Shown: positions 1 to 6,468 of the stretch, piece by piece | How the letters are laid out: each line of letters opens with the position of its first letter | Numbering within the stretch: the stretch's first letter is position 1 | DNA from: CAZSVE01 sp964610175 | GTDB taxonomy: Bacteria > Pseudomonadota > Gammaproteobacteria > HK1 | Length of the DNA: 10,519 nt | Reading direction: 5' to 3' | Assembly (NCBI GenBank): GCA_964610175.1 | Contig: CAZSVE010000102.1 | Location: forward strand, 1 to 10,519 | The notes under the pieces: generated by a model | Told to the model about the DNA's origin: nothing | Databases searched by the model: none | What the model saw: the letters and a program-made list of their open reading frames with translations, nothing else | Made by a program: the position numbers and the translations under genes

Positions 1-116
1 CAAGTTGAAAATCAAGGGCCTCCATGAAACAAAGTACGCTTTAGTCGGATGAACCATAATAATCCCCGGCTCGTTTCTTGCTATCAATATATTCATGTTT
101 GTGATAGTAATGTTAC
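1..116. other. unassigned left edge
   Basis: I see no recognisable gene or RNA here. On the + strand one frame is open from position 2 to a TGA at 50-52 and would end a protein in ...GLHETKYALVG. On the - strand a frame is open from an ATG at 96-94 to the window edge (32 codons, containing ARNEPGIIMVHPTKAYF). Neither has a clear ribosome binding site or a family I recognise, and they overlap, so at most one is real. The flanking sequence to the left would decide between them. Confidence 0.25.
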
Positions 117-849
117 ATGGAGGTAGAAGGAGTAGAAAAAATATTCGATTATTTGATGGAAAAGGATGCTGGTATTGGCATAGCGCCATTTTTCATATTT
201 TTTGTTGCATCTTACGTACTTGGTTTCGGGCTGAGATCTTTCCATCCAGATATGAGTGAAGGAATTTATCGGTTTTTTCACTTGGAAAAATATAAAGTTT
301 GGAAATATCTTGTCAACATAAGACTTTGCAAAAGAGGGAGGCTTCGTATAGAGAATAAGTTTTCACGTATTTTTAAAAAGACAAGTTTCTCATCAAAGAT
401 AAGTATCCGTATGGTAGATGGTTTCGCAAGCATTACCTACCTAATCAAGCGGAATCTTACCGTAGCTTCTACAGGAGTATTCTCACTAGTGAATTTAGGG
501 GCGTCATAAAGCCATTTAAAGGCGATTATTTTATAAACTTATGTAAGGCTATCTCGTACGGAAAGTGTGATTCGCTTCGGGATGAGATTATATTTTGCGA
601 AGGACTGGTTCGTTTCTACTCGGGAATATTTTTTCGCTACTATTATCGTCCGTTATTGCCATAATAATATTTGTTTTAAGCCTATTTCTTTCTTGGTCGC
701 ACCATTTTCTCCTTTCTATATTCATATTTTTGGTGATTGCGGTTTATATTTTCTTGGCTGCAACATTTGGAAAAAAACTGAAATCCATAAGAATTAGAGA
801 AGTTCAGACGATATTTAACGCCTTTTATTTTATAAAAAATTTCCCATGA
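117..849 (+). pseudogene. frame-broken membrane protein gene of unknown function
   Basis: I do not recognise the family. Three consecutive reading frames join into one plausible protein of about 243 residues. Part one (from ATG 117 to about 374) has one hydrophobic helix (IAPFFIFFVASYVLGFGL) and then a basic stretch. Part two (about 377-631) is a soluble-looking middle that includes YPYGRWFRKHYLPNQ and CDSLRDEIIFCEGLVRFY. Part three (about 631 to TGA 849) has two strong membrane helices and a basic tail. Each junction needs a -1 shift, at the T5A5 run 370-379 and at the T6 run 629-634. The middle segment has no start codon at its opening and reads like real protein, so one gene broken twice explains the region better than two small genes. 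Hand counts on sampled lines give about 28-35% G+C, against roughly 47-60% in nuoG, which suggests foreign origin or decay. The start is uncertain because ATG 117 lacks a good ribosome binding site. The shifts could also be sequencing errors or programmed slippage. Confidence 0.6.
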
Positions 850-867
850 CACGTGCGCCATTTCTCA

Positions 868-882
868 CCTCGCAAGGCGGGG
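868..882 (+). other. small GC-rich hairpin upstream of nuoG
   Basis: CCTCGC (868-873) can pair with GCGGGG (877-882) around an AAG loop, giving six pairs including one G-U. No T-run follows, so it is not a typical Rho-independent terminator. It lies 5 bases before the larger nuoG hairpin. It could be a weak transcript-end structure for the broken upstream gene or part of the nuoG leader; the role is unknown. Confidence 0.3.
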
Positions 883-886
883 CCAT

Positions 887-909
887 ATAATTTTGCGGAG
901 CAAAATTAT
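887..909 (+). promoter_or_regulatory. hairpin covering the nuoG ribosome binding site
   Basis: ATAATTTTGC (887-896) and GCAAAATTAT (900-909) are perfect inverted repeats separated by GGA. In RNA this makes a 10-bp stem with a three-base loop. The only good Shine-Dalgarno match for nuoG, GGAG at 897-900, forms the loop and the first base of the closing pair, and the nuoG ATG lies two bases after the stem (912). The fold would hide the ribosome binding site, so it could reduce or gate translation. The inverted repeat is seen directly; the regulatory role is inferred. It could also be a copy of a dispersed palindromic repeat. Confidence 0.55.
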
Positions 910-911
910 TC

Positions 912-3314
912 ATGTCAGAACAATTAGTCAACATCGAGATTGACGGCATTTCTTTGCGGGCCAAGCCTGGGGAGTTTCTCATTGATGTCGCCGATGCAGC
1001 AGGGATCGCAATTCCCCGGTTTTGTTACCATAAAAAGCTCTCCATCGCGGCGAATTGTCGCATGTGTCTTGTGGAAGTGGAGAGGATTCCGAAGCCGCTA
1101 CCGGCATGTGCGACGCCTGTAACCGATGGAATGCGGGTACATACGCGCTCTCCCATGGTGCTGGCCGCGCAAAAGGCGGTCATGGAGTTTCTACTTATCA
1201 ATCATCCCTTGGATTGTCCTATCTGTGATCAGGGGGGGGAGTGCGAACTGCAAGATGTATCGATAGGGTTTGGCGGGGATACCTCTCGGTTTCAGGAGCT
1301 GAAGCGAGTGGTGCCAAATAAGGATTTTGGCCCGCTGATTGCTACCGACATGTCTCGTTGTATCCATTGCACACGCTGTGTGCGTTTTGGAGAAGAGATT
1401 GCAGGGCAACGAGAATTGGGTGCGATTGGACGAGGGGAAAATGTCGAGATCGGTACGTTTGTCGAGAAAACCCTGGAATCGGAACTATCGGCAAACATTA
1501 TCGATCTGTGTCCTGTGGGTGCATTGACATCGAAGCCGTTTCGCTATCGGGCTCGCGCTTGGGAGATGCAACAATTGCCGGGGGTTGCCCATCACGATGC
1601 TGTTGGTTCCAATCTTTATTTCCATGTCAAAGACGATCGGGTAATGCGGGTGGTTCCTCGTGAGAACGAGGATATCAATGAAGTATGGATATCGGATCGC
1701 GATAGGTTTGGTTACGAGGGATTGTATAGCGAGGATCGCTTGCAAACGCCCATGGTGAAACGAGATGGGCAATGGCAGCCGGTAGACTGGAAAACCGCTC
1801 TTTCTGTCGTGGTAGAGAGGTTGAAGCGCATCGTGGGAGGCGAGAGTCCGGGGGCCATCGGTGGGTTGGCGTCGCCTGGAGCTACACTGGAGGAGTTGTA
1901 TCTTTTTCAGAAGGTGTTGCGTGGTCTCGGTTGTCATAATATCGATCACCGCCTGCATGCACAGGATTTTCGTAATCAGGGAGAGGCGCCTCTTTTTCCG
2001 TGGTTGGGGCAATCCCTGAAAGAGTTGGGAAATGCAGATGTTGTATTGTTGATAGGTTCCAATTGTCGCAAGGAACAGCCTCTTATCAATCATCGCATTC
2101 GTCGCGCCGCGATACGGGGCGCTCGGGTTTTCGTGTTGAATCCTATTGATTATTCCTTTAACTATCCGCTAGCGGATCGACTGATCGCTTCTCCCAAAGG
2201 GATGGTTGCTCATTTAGCGGGTATTGCGGCCTCTACGGAAAAAAACAAAGATTTCGGCACGGCCGTAGAGTTTGAAAAACTGCTTGGCAAGATAAATCCG
2301 GGAGTGGCGGAACGTGAAATAGCCGAGGCATTGAAAGTGGGGATGCGGACCACGGTGCTAGTGGGTAATCTAGCTGAAGCTCATCCGCAAGCCGCAACCC
2401 TTCAAGTGTTGGCCGCCTATATTGCCAGTCGTACCGGATCAACGTTTGGAGTACTGACGATTGGGGCCAATAGTGCGGGTGCATGGATTGCAGGAGTATT
2501 GCCCCATCGGGGACCGGCTGGTCAAACTCTGGGAGAGGAGGGACTTGATGCTGGTGCTATGATTACTCGGGGGTGCAAGGGTTATGTACTGTTGGGTGTG
2601 GAACCAGAGCTTGATTGCGCTAATAGTCATGCAGCTCTTGATGCTATGGCTAAAGCCGAGTTTGTGGTCTCGCTGACGGCGTACCGGACAAATTCCATGG
2701 AGGGTTACGCCGATGTTTTACTGCCGATGGCGTTGTTTGCTGAAAATACAGGTGCACTTGTGAATGCAGCTGGCATTTGGCAGGATTTTGCTTCTGCGGT
2801 AACACCGCCGGGGGAAGCGCGCTCGGCGTGGGAGATCTTGTGCATGGTGGGTAATCTCTTGGATGTGGGCGGCTTTGATTATTCTAATGTGGTCGAGGTT
2901 CGGAATGAGCTGCAGGCCTTGGTGCAAGGTGCCAGTTTCCCGGGGGAAAGGAGTACGTGGAGTGCTTACGATCTCAATGGGGAAATAAGCCAAAATGTGG
3001 ATGGCCAGCAGCTTACTAGAATTGGCGACGTGCCGGTATATGCCGTTGATCCACTGGTCCGACGTGCTACCAGTCTACAAGGGACCACCGATGCATTGGA
3101 ATGCGCAGTCCGTATTAACAGTAAACTTGCCGGGTTATTGGGTGTAGGGAAAGGGGGATTTGTTTCGGCGATTCAAGGTGATTGTCGGAAGATCTTACCG
3201 GCGGTTGTTGATAACCGTGTTCCTGACCAATGTGTGTGGTTGCCTATGGCCGTATTCGAAAGTATAGGGTTGGGATCGAATTTTGGATCTATCTCATTGG
3301 AAGCTAGAGGATAG
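912..3314 (+). CDS. nuoG: NADH-quinone oxidoreductase subunit G (75-kDa-type iron-sulfur subunit)
   Basis: This is the large iron-sulfur subunit of the cytoplasmic arm of complex I; it carries electrons from the NADH-oxidising NuoE/F module toward NuoI. The protein is 800 residues. The N-terminal 2Fe-2S ferredoxin fold has Cys38, Cys49, Cys52 and Cys66. The NADH-dehydrogenase G motif HPLDCPICDQGGEC supplies His98, Cys102, Cys105 and Cys111 for cluster N5. CIHCTRC plus a later Cys supply Cys150, Cys153, Cys156 and Cys200 for N4. A molybdopterin-oxidoreductase-like domain, catalytically inert in this family, follows from about residue 220. The additional N7 cysteines of E. coli-type NuoG are absent: that segment reads GVAHHDAVGSNL, as in mitochondrial-like enzymes. 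ATG 912 is the only start, since an in-frame stop lies at 888-890 inside the upstream hairpin. nuoF, the usual upstream neighbour, is not in the window; a broken AT-rich gene precedes it instead. The gene looks intact and functional. Confidence 0.97.
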   Translation: MSEQLVNIEIDGISLRAKPGEFLIDVADAAGIAIPRFCYHKKLSIAANCRMCLVEVERIPKPLPACATPVTDGMRVHTRSPMVLAAQKAVMEFLLINHPLDCPICDQGGECELQDVSIGFGGDTSRFQELKRVVPNKDFGPLIATDMSRCIHCTRCVRFGEEIAGQRELGAIGRGENVEIGTFVEKTLESELSANIIDLCPVGALTSKPFRYRARAWEMQQLPGVAHHDAVGSNLYFHVKDDRVMRVVPRENEDINEVWISDRDRFGYEGLYSEDRLQTPMVKRDGQWQPVDWKTALSVVVERLKRIVGGESPGAIGGLASPGATLEELYLFQKVLRGLGCHNIDHRLHAQDFRNQGEAPLFPWLGQSLKELGNADVVLLIGSNCRKEQPLINHRIRRAAIRGARVFVLNPIDYSFNYPLADRLIASPKGMVAHLAGIAASTEKNKDFGTAVEFEKLLGKINPGVAEREIAEALKVGMRTTVLVGNLAEAHPQAATLQVLAAYIASRTGSTFGVLTIGANSAGAWIAGVLPHRGPAGQTLGEEGLDAGAMITRGCKGYVLLGVEPELDCANSHAALDAMAKAEFVVSLTAYRTNSMEGYADVLLPMALFAENTGALVNAAGIWQDFASAVTPPGEARSAWEILCMVGNLLDVGGFDYSNVVEVRNELQALVQGASFPGERSTWSAYDLNGEISQNVDGQQLTRIGDVPVYAVDPLVRRATSLQGTTDALECAVRINSKLAGLLGVGKGGFVSAIQGDCRKILPAVVDNRVPDQCVWLPMAVFESIGLGSNFGSISLEARG

Positions 3315-3450
3315 CTATGAGGTCGCTGTCGGTGTTTTCATGCACTGAATGTATGGAAGTTCTTCTCTATATGATAAAAACGCGCCGCTACTCTGTTCGA
3401 TGATTAACCTCGACGGGGGGATAAGCGCGGATATGGAAAGATGAAGAATC

Positions 3451-4539
3451 ATGTTATCTGAAACCCTGTTGACATTCTGGGGCGGTTTACCTGAATCGGT
3501 GCAGGTTCTTTTGGTTATCCTGGCTAAGATCGCGCTGATTGTGATGCCATTGCTGCTGATTGTTGCCTATTTTACGTTGGCAGAGCGCAAGATAATCGGT
3601 TGGATGCAGGTGCGGATAGGACCGAATCGGGTTGGTTTTTTTGGCTTGGCCAGAGGATGGGCGCAACCTATTGCGGACCTCATCAAGATGATGATGAAGG
3701 AATTTATCGTTCCGACCAATGCCAACCGTTTTTTATTTGTTTTGGCACCTATCATCTCTTTGGCCGCAGCGTTGAGTGCCTGGGCTGTGATACCGTTCGA
3801 TGATGGTCTGATTCTGGCGGACATAAATGCGGGTCTTCTTTACATTCTTGCGATCGCTTCTTTGGGGGTATATGGAGTTATCATTGCCGGTTGGGCCTCG
3901 AATTCGAAATACGCATTGCTTGGGGCCATGCGTTCCGCAGCTCAAATTATTGCCTATGAGATAGCGATGGGCTTTGCTTTGGTAGGGGTTTTGTTGGCTG
4001 CCGGAAGTTTGAATTTGCGTGAGATTGTGTTGGCGCAACAAGGTGGTGTTGCCCATTGGTTCTGGTTGCCATTATTTCCATTACTTATTGTGTATTTTAT
4101 TTCCGGTGTTGCCGAAACTAATAGGGCCCCTTTCGATGTGGCGGAGGGAGAATCGGAAATTGTTGCTGGTTTTCATGTGGAATATTCCGGTGCGGGTTTT
4201 GCTGTCTTTTTCCTGGCGGAATACGCTAGCATGATCCTGATTGCCGTGTTGACGGTTCTCATGTTCTTGGGTGGTTGGCATTCACCACTATCTGGGATAG
4301 CCGTCGGTGTTCCGGTACTTGATACATTATTTGATTCGGGTATTCATTGGTTGGTCTTAAAAGTCGTATTTTTCCTGTTTCTCTATCTGTGGTTTCGCGC
4401 CACATTTCCACGTTATCGATATGATCAGATCATGCGGCTTGGTTGGAAGGTGTTTATCCCAGTGACCATCGTATGGCTGTTGGTGGTGGGAGTTGCTGTT
4501 GTGGAGGAGATGCCACCTTGGTTCGATAAAGCGTACTGA
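3451..4539 (+). CDS. nuoH: NADH-quinone oxidoreductase subunit H (quinone-chamber membrane subunit)
   Basis: NuoH (ND1 homologue) is the membrane subunit that, with NuoB/D, forms the quinone-binding chamber and links quinone reduction to proton pumping. The protein is 362 residues, slightly longer than E. coli NuoH, with about eight or nine hydrophobic helices. Hallmarks are AERK (44-47), QVRIGPNRVG (53-62) and the long conserved acidic cytoplasmic loop beginning AETNRAPFDVAEGESE at 221-236 and continuing to about 247. These loop acids belong to the family's coupling region. It begins at ATG 3451 after a 136-bp spacer from nuoG, with only a weak purine-rich stretch (GGAAAG at 3435-3440) as ribosome binding site. 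No truncation or missing motif is seen, and the alternative of a formate-hydrogenlyase HycD-type protein is excluded by the neighbours and the ND1-type motifs. Confidence 0.97.
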   Translation: MLSETLLTFWGGLPESVQVLLVILAKIALIVMPLLLIVAYFTLAERKIIGWMQVRIGPNRVGFFGLARGWAQPIADLIKMMMKEFIVPTNANRFLFVLAPIISLAAALSAWAVIPFDDGLILADINAGLLYILAIASLGVYGVIIAGWASNSKYALLGAMRSAAQIIAYEIAMGFALVGVLLAAGSLNLREIVLAQQGGVAHWFWLPLFPLLIVYFISGVAETNRAPFDVAEGESEIVAGFHVEYSGAGFAVFFLAEYASMILIAVLTVLMFLGGWHSPLSGIAVGVPVLDTLFDSGIHWLVLKVVFFLFLYLWFRATFPRYRYDQIMRLGWKVFIPVTIVWLLVVGVAVVEEMPPWFDKAY

Positions 4540-4573
4540 AGGTTCTTGATCGAATTGGCTGGTTGATCTTTAG

Positions 4574-4603
4574 TATAGAGAAAAGTAATTATTTATAGAG
4601 AAA
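4574..4603 (+). repeat. short direct repeat in nuoH-nuoI spacer
   Basis: TATAGAGAAA occurs at 4574-4583 and again at 4594-4603, exactly 20 bp apart, inside the AT-rich spacer between nuoH and nuoI. It is short enough to be chance in such sequence, but a two-turn spacing could also suit a paired protein-binding site. I see no clear promoter or terminator in the same spacer. Confidence 0.3.
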
Positions 4604-4704
4604 TTTGTAGCGTGAAAGTCTATGTACTTATAAATCAATGGACTGATATGTTTTAGCTCATTTAGGATATGCGCCAAGTTAAAACATGATATTTAAATGA
4701 TTAC

Positions 4705-5193
4705 ATGAATCACATACGCCATTCCATCAAAAGCTTTTTATTGTGGGAACTGCTCAAAGGATTGGGAGTAACAGGTCGTTATCTGTTTGCGAAAAAATTT
4801 ACGATTCGCTATCCCGAGGAAAGGGCTCCTCAATCGCCGCGATTTCGTGGCCTGCATGCGCTACGGCGATATCCGAACGGTGAGGAACGTTGTATCGCTT
4901 GTAAGCTGTGCGAAGCTGTATGTCCCGCGCTGGCAATTACTATCCAATCGGGCCTTCGCGATGATGGTTCGCGCCGTGCGACGCGTTATGATATCGATCT
5001 GGAAAAATGTATCTTCTGCGGATTTTGTCAGGAGGTGTGTCCGGTAGATGCTATTGTCGAATCTCCTATTTATGAATTTCATGGAAAGCAAAGCGGAGAT
5101 TTATTGATGACGAAGGATTTATTGCTTGCAATAGGAGATAGGTGGAAAAAGGGAGTTGATCGAAATCTTGCCAAAGATGCGAAGTATAGATGA
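4705..5193 (+). CDS. nuoI: NADH-quinone oxidoreductase subunit I (two [4Fe-4S] ferredoxin subunit)
   Basis: NuoI (TYKY/23-kDa homologue) holds clusters N6a and N6b, the relay between NuoG and the terminal cluster N2 in NuoB. The protein is 162 residues, typical for the short proteobacterial form. An amphipathic N-terminal helix (about 5-30) lies on the membrane. Two ferredoxin motifs follow: CIACKLCEAVCP (Cys63, 66, 69, 73) and CIFCGFCQEVCP (Cys102, 105, 108, 112). In the usual double-cubane arrangement the last Cys of each motif completes the other cluster. All eight ligands are present. The ATG at 4705 gives the usual N-terminus for the family, but no Shine-Dalgarno sequence is visible before it (AT-rich ATATTTAAATGATTAC). 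It is preceded by a 165-bp spacer from nuoH and followed by a 202-bp spacer, both unusually long for this operon. Confidence 0.97.
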   Translation: MNHIRHSIKSFLLWELLKGLGVTGRYLFAKKFTIRYPEERAPQSPRFRGLHALRRYPNGEERCIACKLCEAVCPALAITIQSGLRDDGSRRATRYDIDLEKCIFCGFCQEVCPVDAIVESPIYEFHGKQSGDLLMTKDLLLAIGDRWKKGVDRNLAKDAKYR

Positions 5194-5251
5194 CTTGTTG
5201 CGATTGTGACGGCAGTGAATTTGAATATCGGAAAAATAAAAATCTCTGAGA

Positions 5252-5261
5252 GCACCGGTGC
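5252..5261. other. 10-bp palindrome GCACCGGTGC in nuoI-nuoJ spacer
   Basis: GCACCGGTGC is perfectly self-complementary and stands out as GC-rich in an otherwise AT-rich 202-bp spacer. It is too tight to form a normal RNA hairpin, so a DNA-level site for a dimeric protein or a modification target is more plausible. It may also be chance. Confidence 0.3.
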
Positions 5262-5349
5262 GTGTGTCAAGACCCACCCCGCTTCAGCCTTTGCAAAGCG
5301 CTAACATGTTCTGTTAACTTTTGGAAAAAACTATTATTTTTCAGAAATT

Positions 5350-5368
5350 CTTATCCTCGATAAGGATT
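5350..5368 (+). other. small hairpin followed by T-run before nuoJ
   Basis: CTTATC (5350-5355) pairs perfectly with GATAAG (5359-5364) around CTC, and a short T-run begins at 5367. A second AT-only stem, GAAAAA/TTTTTC, can form just upstream at about 5322-5341. The structure resembles a weak terminator or transcript-stability element ahead of nuoJ. The stem is too short and AT-rich to call a strong terminator. Confidence 0.25.
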
Positions 5369-5395
5369 TTCGGCAATTAAGATGAGTGGCAATTG

Positions 5396-5980
5396 ATGAT
5401 TGAACAATTGGTTTTCTATTTTTTTTCAGGTGTTTTTATCATTGCCGGCTCTATGGTGGTTATCGTTCGTAGCCCGGTTCGTGCAGCGCTATTTCTTGTG
5501 TTGGCATTTTGTACAAGTGCAGGTTTGTGGCTGCTCTTGGAAGCGGAGTTTTTGGCTATAACGCTTGTACTCGTCTATGTGGGTGCCGTTATGGTGTTAT
5601 TCTTGTTCGTAGTTATGATGTTGGATGTCAAAACTCCTCCCTTGCATGAGAGTTTTATTCGATATTTCCCGGTAGGTATGTTGGTTGCCTTGTTAATTGC
5701 TGCCGAACTTTCCATGGTGGTGGGGACTCGCCATTTCGGGTTGGAATTGTTTGCAGCTCCAGCGCGCCATGCTGCCGAATATAGTAATACTGAGGCATTG
5801 GGGCTTATTCTCTATACTGACTATGTGTATCCATTCGAGATTGCGGCGGTAATTCTGTTGGTTGCTATGATTGCTGCGATTGCGCTGACTATGCGAAGGC
5901 GACATGGTGTGAAGTATCAAGAGCCAGGGAATCAAGTTACTGTACAACGTGAAGATCGTGTTCGTTTAGTAAAGATGTGA
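5396..5980 (+). CDS. nuoJ: NADH-quinone oxidoreductase subunit J
   Basis: NuoJ (ND6 homologue) is a membrane subunit between NuoH and the pump subunits; its third helix changes shape during turnover and helps pass the coupling signal. The protein is 194 residues with five hydrophobic segments. The conserved region EFLAITLVLVYVGAVMVLFL (about 51-70), continuing into FVVMML, is the helix carrying the family's pi-bulge. The tail after about residue 165 is basic and soluble. I chose ATG 5396 (MIEQLVFYFF); a TTG directly before it at 5393 would add one residue. The ribosome binding site is poor (GAGTGG about 8 bases upstream). It lies after a 202-bp spacer, the longest in this set, which holds a palindrome and a small hairpin. 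Confidence 0.96.
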   Translation: MIEQLVFYFFSGVFIIAGSMVVIVRSPVRAALFLVLAFCTSAGLWLLLEAEFLAITLVLVYVGAVMVLFLFVVMMLDVKTPPLHESFIRYFPVGMLVALLIAAELSMVVGTRHFGLELFAAPARHAAEYSNTEALGLILYTDYVYPFEIAAVILLVAMIAAIALTMRRRHGVKYQEPGNQVTVQREDRVRLVKM

Positions 5981-6070
5981 TTCCTATTTAGTAGAGGAAC
6001 TCTATATTCTGCTGGAAAGGTGTATTTACAGAAGATGAATTTTGATGATTGATTGTGGTGGCATAAAAGC

Positions 6071-6376
6071 ATGATCGCATTATCTGATTTTCTGGTTCTT
6101 GGTGCCGTAATGTTTTGCATTAGTATGGCGGGTATCTTTATCAATCGAAAGAATATTTTGATTTTATTGATGTGTATTGAGCTTATGCTACTTTCAGTGA
6201 ACCTGAATTTTGTGGCTTTCTCTCATTATCTCCAAGAGATTAGTGGTCAGGTGTTTGTGTTTTTTATTTTGACCGTTGCCGCAGCGGAGGCGGCCATTGG
6301 CCTTGCTATCCTAGTGGTGTTGTTTCGTAATCGAAGGACCATTGATGTGAAGGTTTTGGATGCCATGAAAGGTTGA
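6071..6376 (+). CDS. nuoK: NADH-quinone oxidoreductase subunit K
   Basis: NuoK (ND4L homologue) is a three-helix membrane subunit with two buried glutamates that form part of the proton path between NuoJ and NuoN. From ATG 6071 the protein is 101 residues, the usual family length, and begins MIALSDFLVLGAV as expected. An in-frame TTG at 6053 would add six unlikely residues (MWWHKS). The key acids are present: Glu37 in CIELML and Glu73 in AAAEAAIGLA, matching E. coli Glu36 and Glu72. The internal pattern NRKNILILLMCIELML is highly conserved. The only ribosome-binding-like sequence is a G-rich GTGGTGG about 10 bases before the ATG. It lies 90 bp after nuoJ. Confidence 0.96.
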   Translation: MIALSDFLVLGAVMFCISMAGIFINRKNILILLMCIELMLLSVNLNFVAFSHYLQEISGQVFVFFILTVAAAEAAIGLAILVVLFRNRRTIDVKVLDAMKG

Positions 6377-6468
6377 TTTGAATTTCGAATCTTTATATGA
6401 GTGGCCTAATTAGTAGTTTCCCTTTTTTATGGCCTGATATTGATTAAGTATTTTTATTTTTTACTGAT

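Noticed and set aside
1..96. Minus-strand open frame from ATG at 96 to the window edge, MNILIARNEPGIIMVHPTKA...
   Set aside because: Only 32 codons are visible, with no ribosome binding site, and a competing + strand frame ends at 50-52. There is not enough to call a gene.
117..509. A separate complete 130-residue gene
   Set aside because: After about position 377 the better protein-like reading moves to another frame; the last 40 or so residues look like out-of-frame sequence. It is treated as part of a broken gene.
595..849. A separate 84-residue membrane protein starting at ATG 595
   Set aside because: Its first dozen residues overlap a convincing reading in the adjacent frame, and no ribosome binding site precedes it. 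It reads better as the C-terminus of the broken gene.
1485..2093. Long minus-strand open frame (202 codons)
   Set aside because: It lies wholly inside nuoG, has no recognisable domain and no start signal, and is explained as a shadow of the nuoG coding frame.
3733..4056. Minus-strand open frame of 107 codons
   Set aside because: It is antisense to the conserved nuoH frame, with a composition typical of a reversed membrane-protein gene; no independent support.
5322..5341. AT-only stem as a Rho-independent terminator between nuoI and nuoJ
   Set aside because: The stem has no GC core and the operon continues with nuoJ, so a terminator call is not supported.
6053..6070. TTG start for nuoK giving 107 residues
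   Set aside because: The extra MWWHKS is not typical of the family, and ATG 6071 gives the expected MIALSDF start and normal length.
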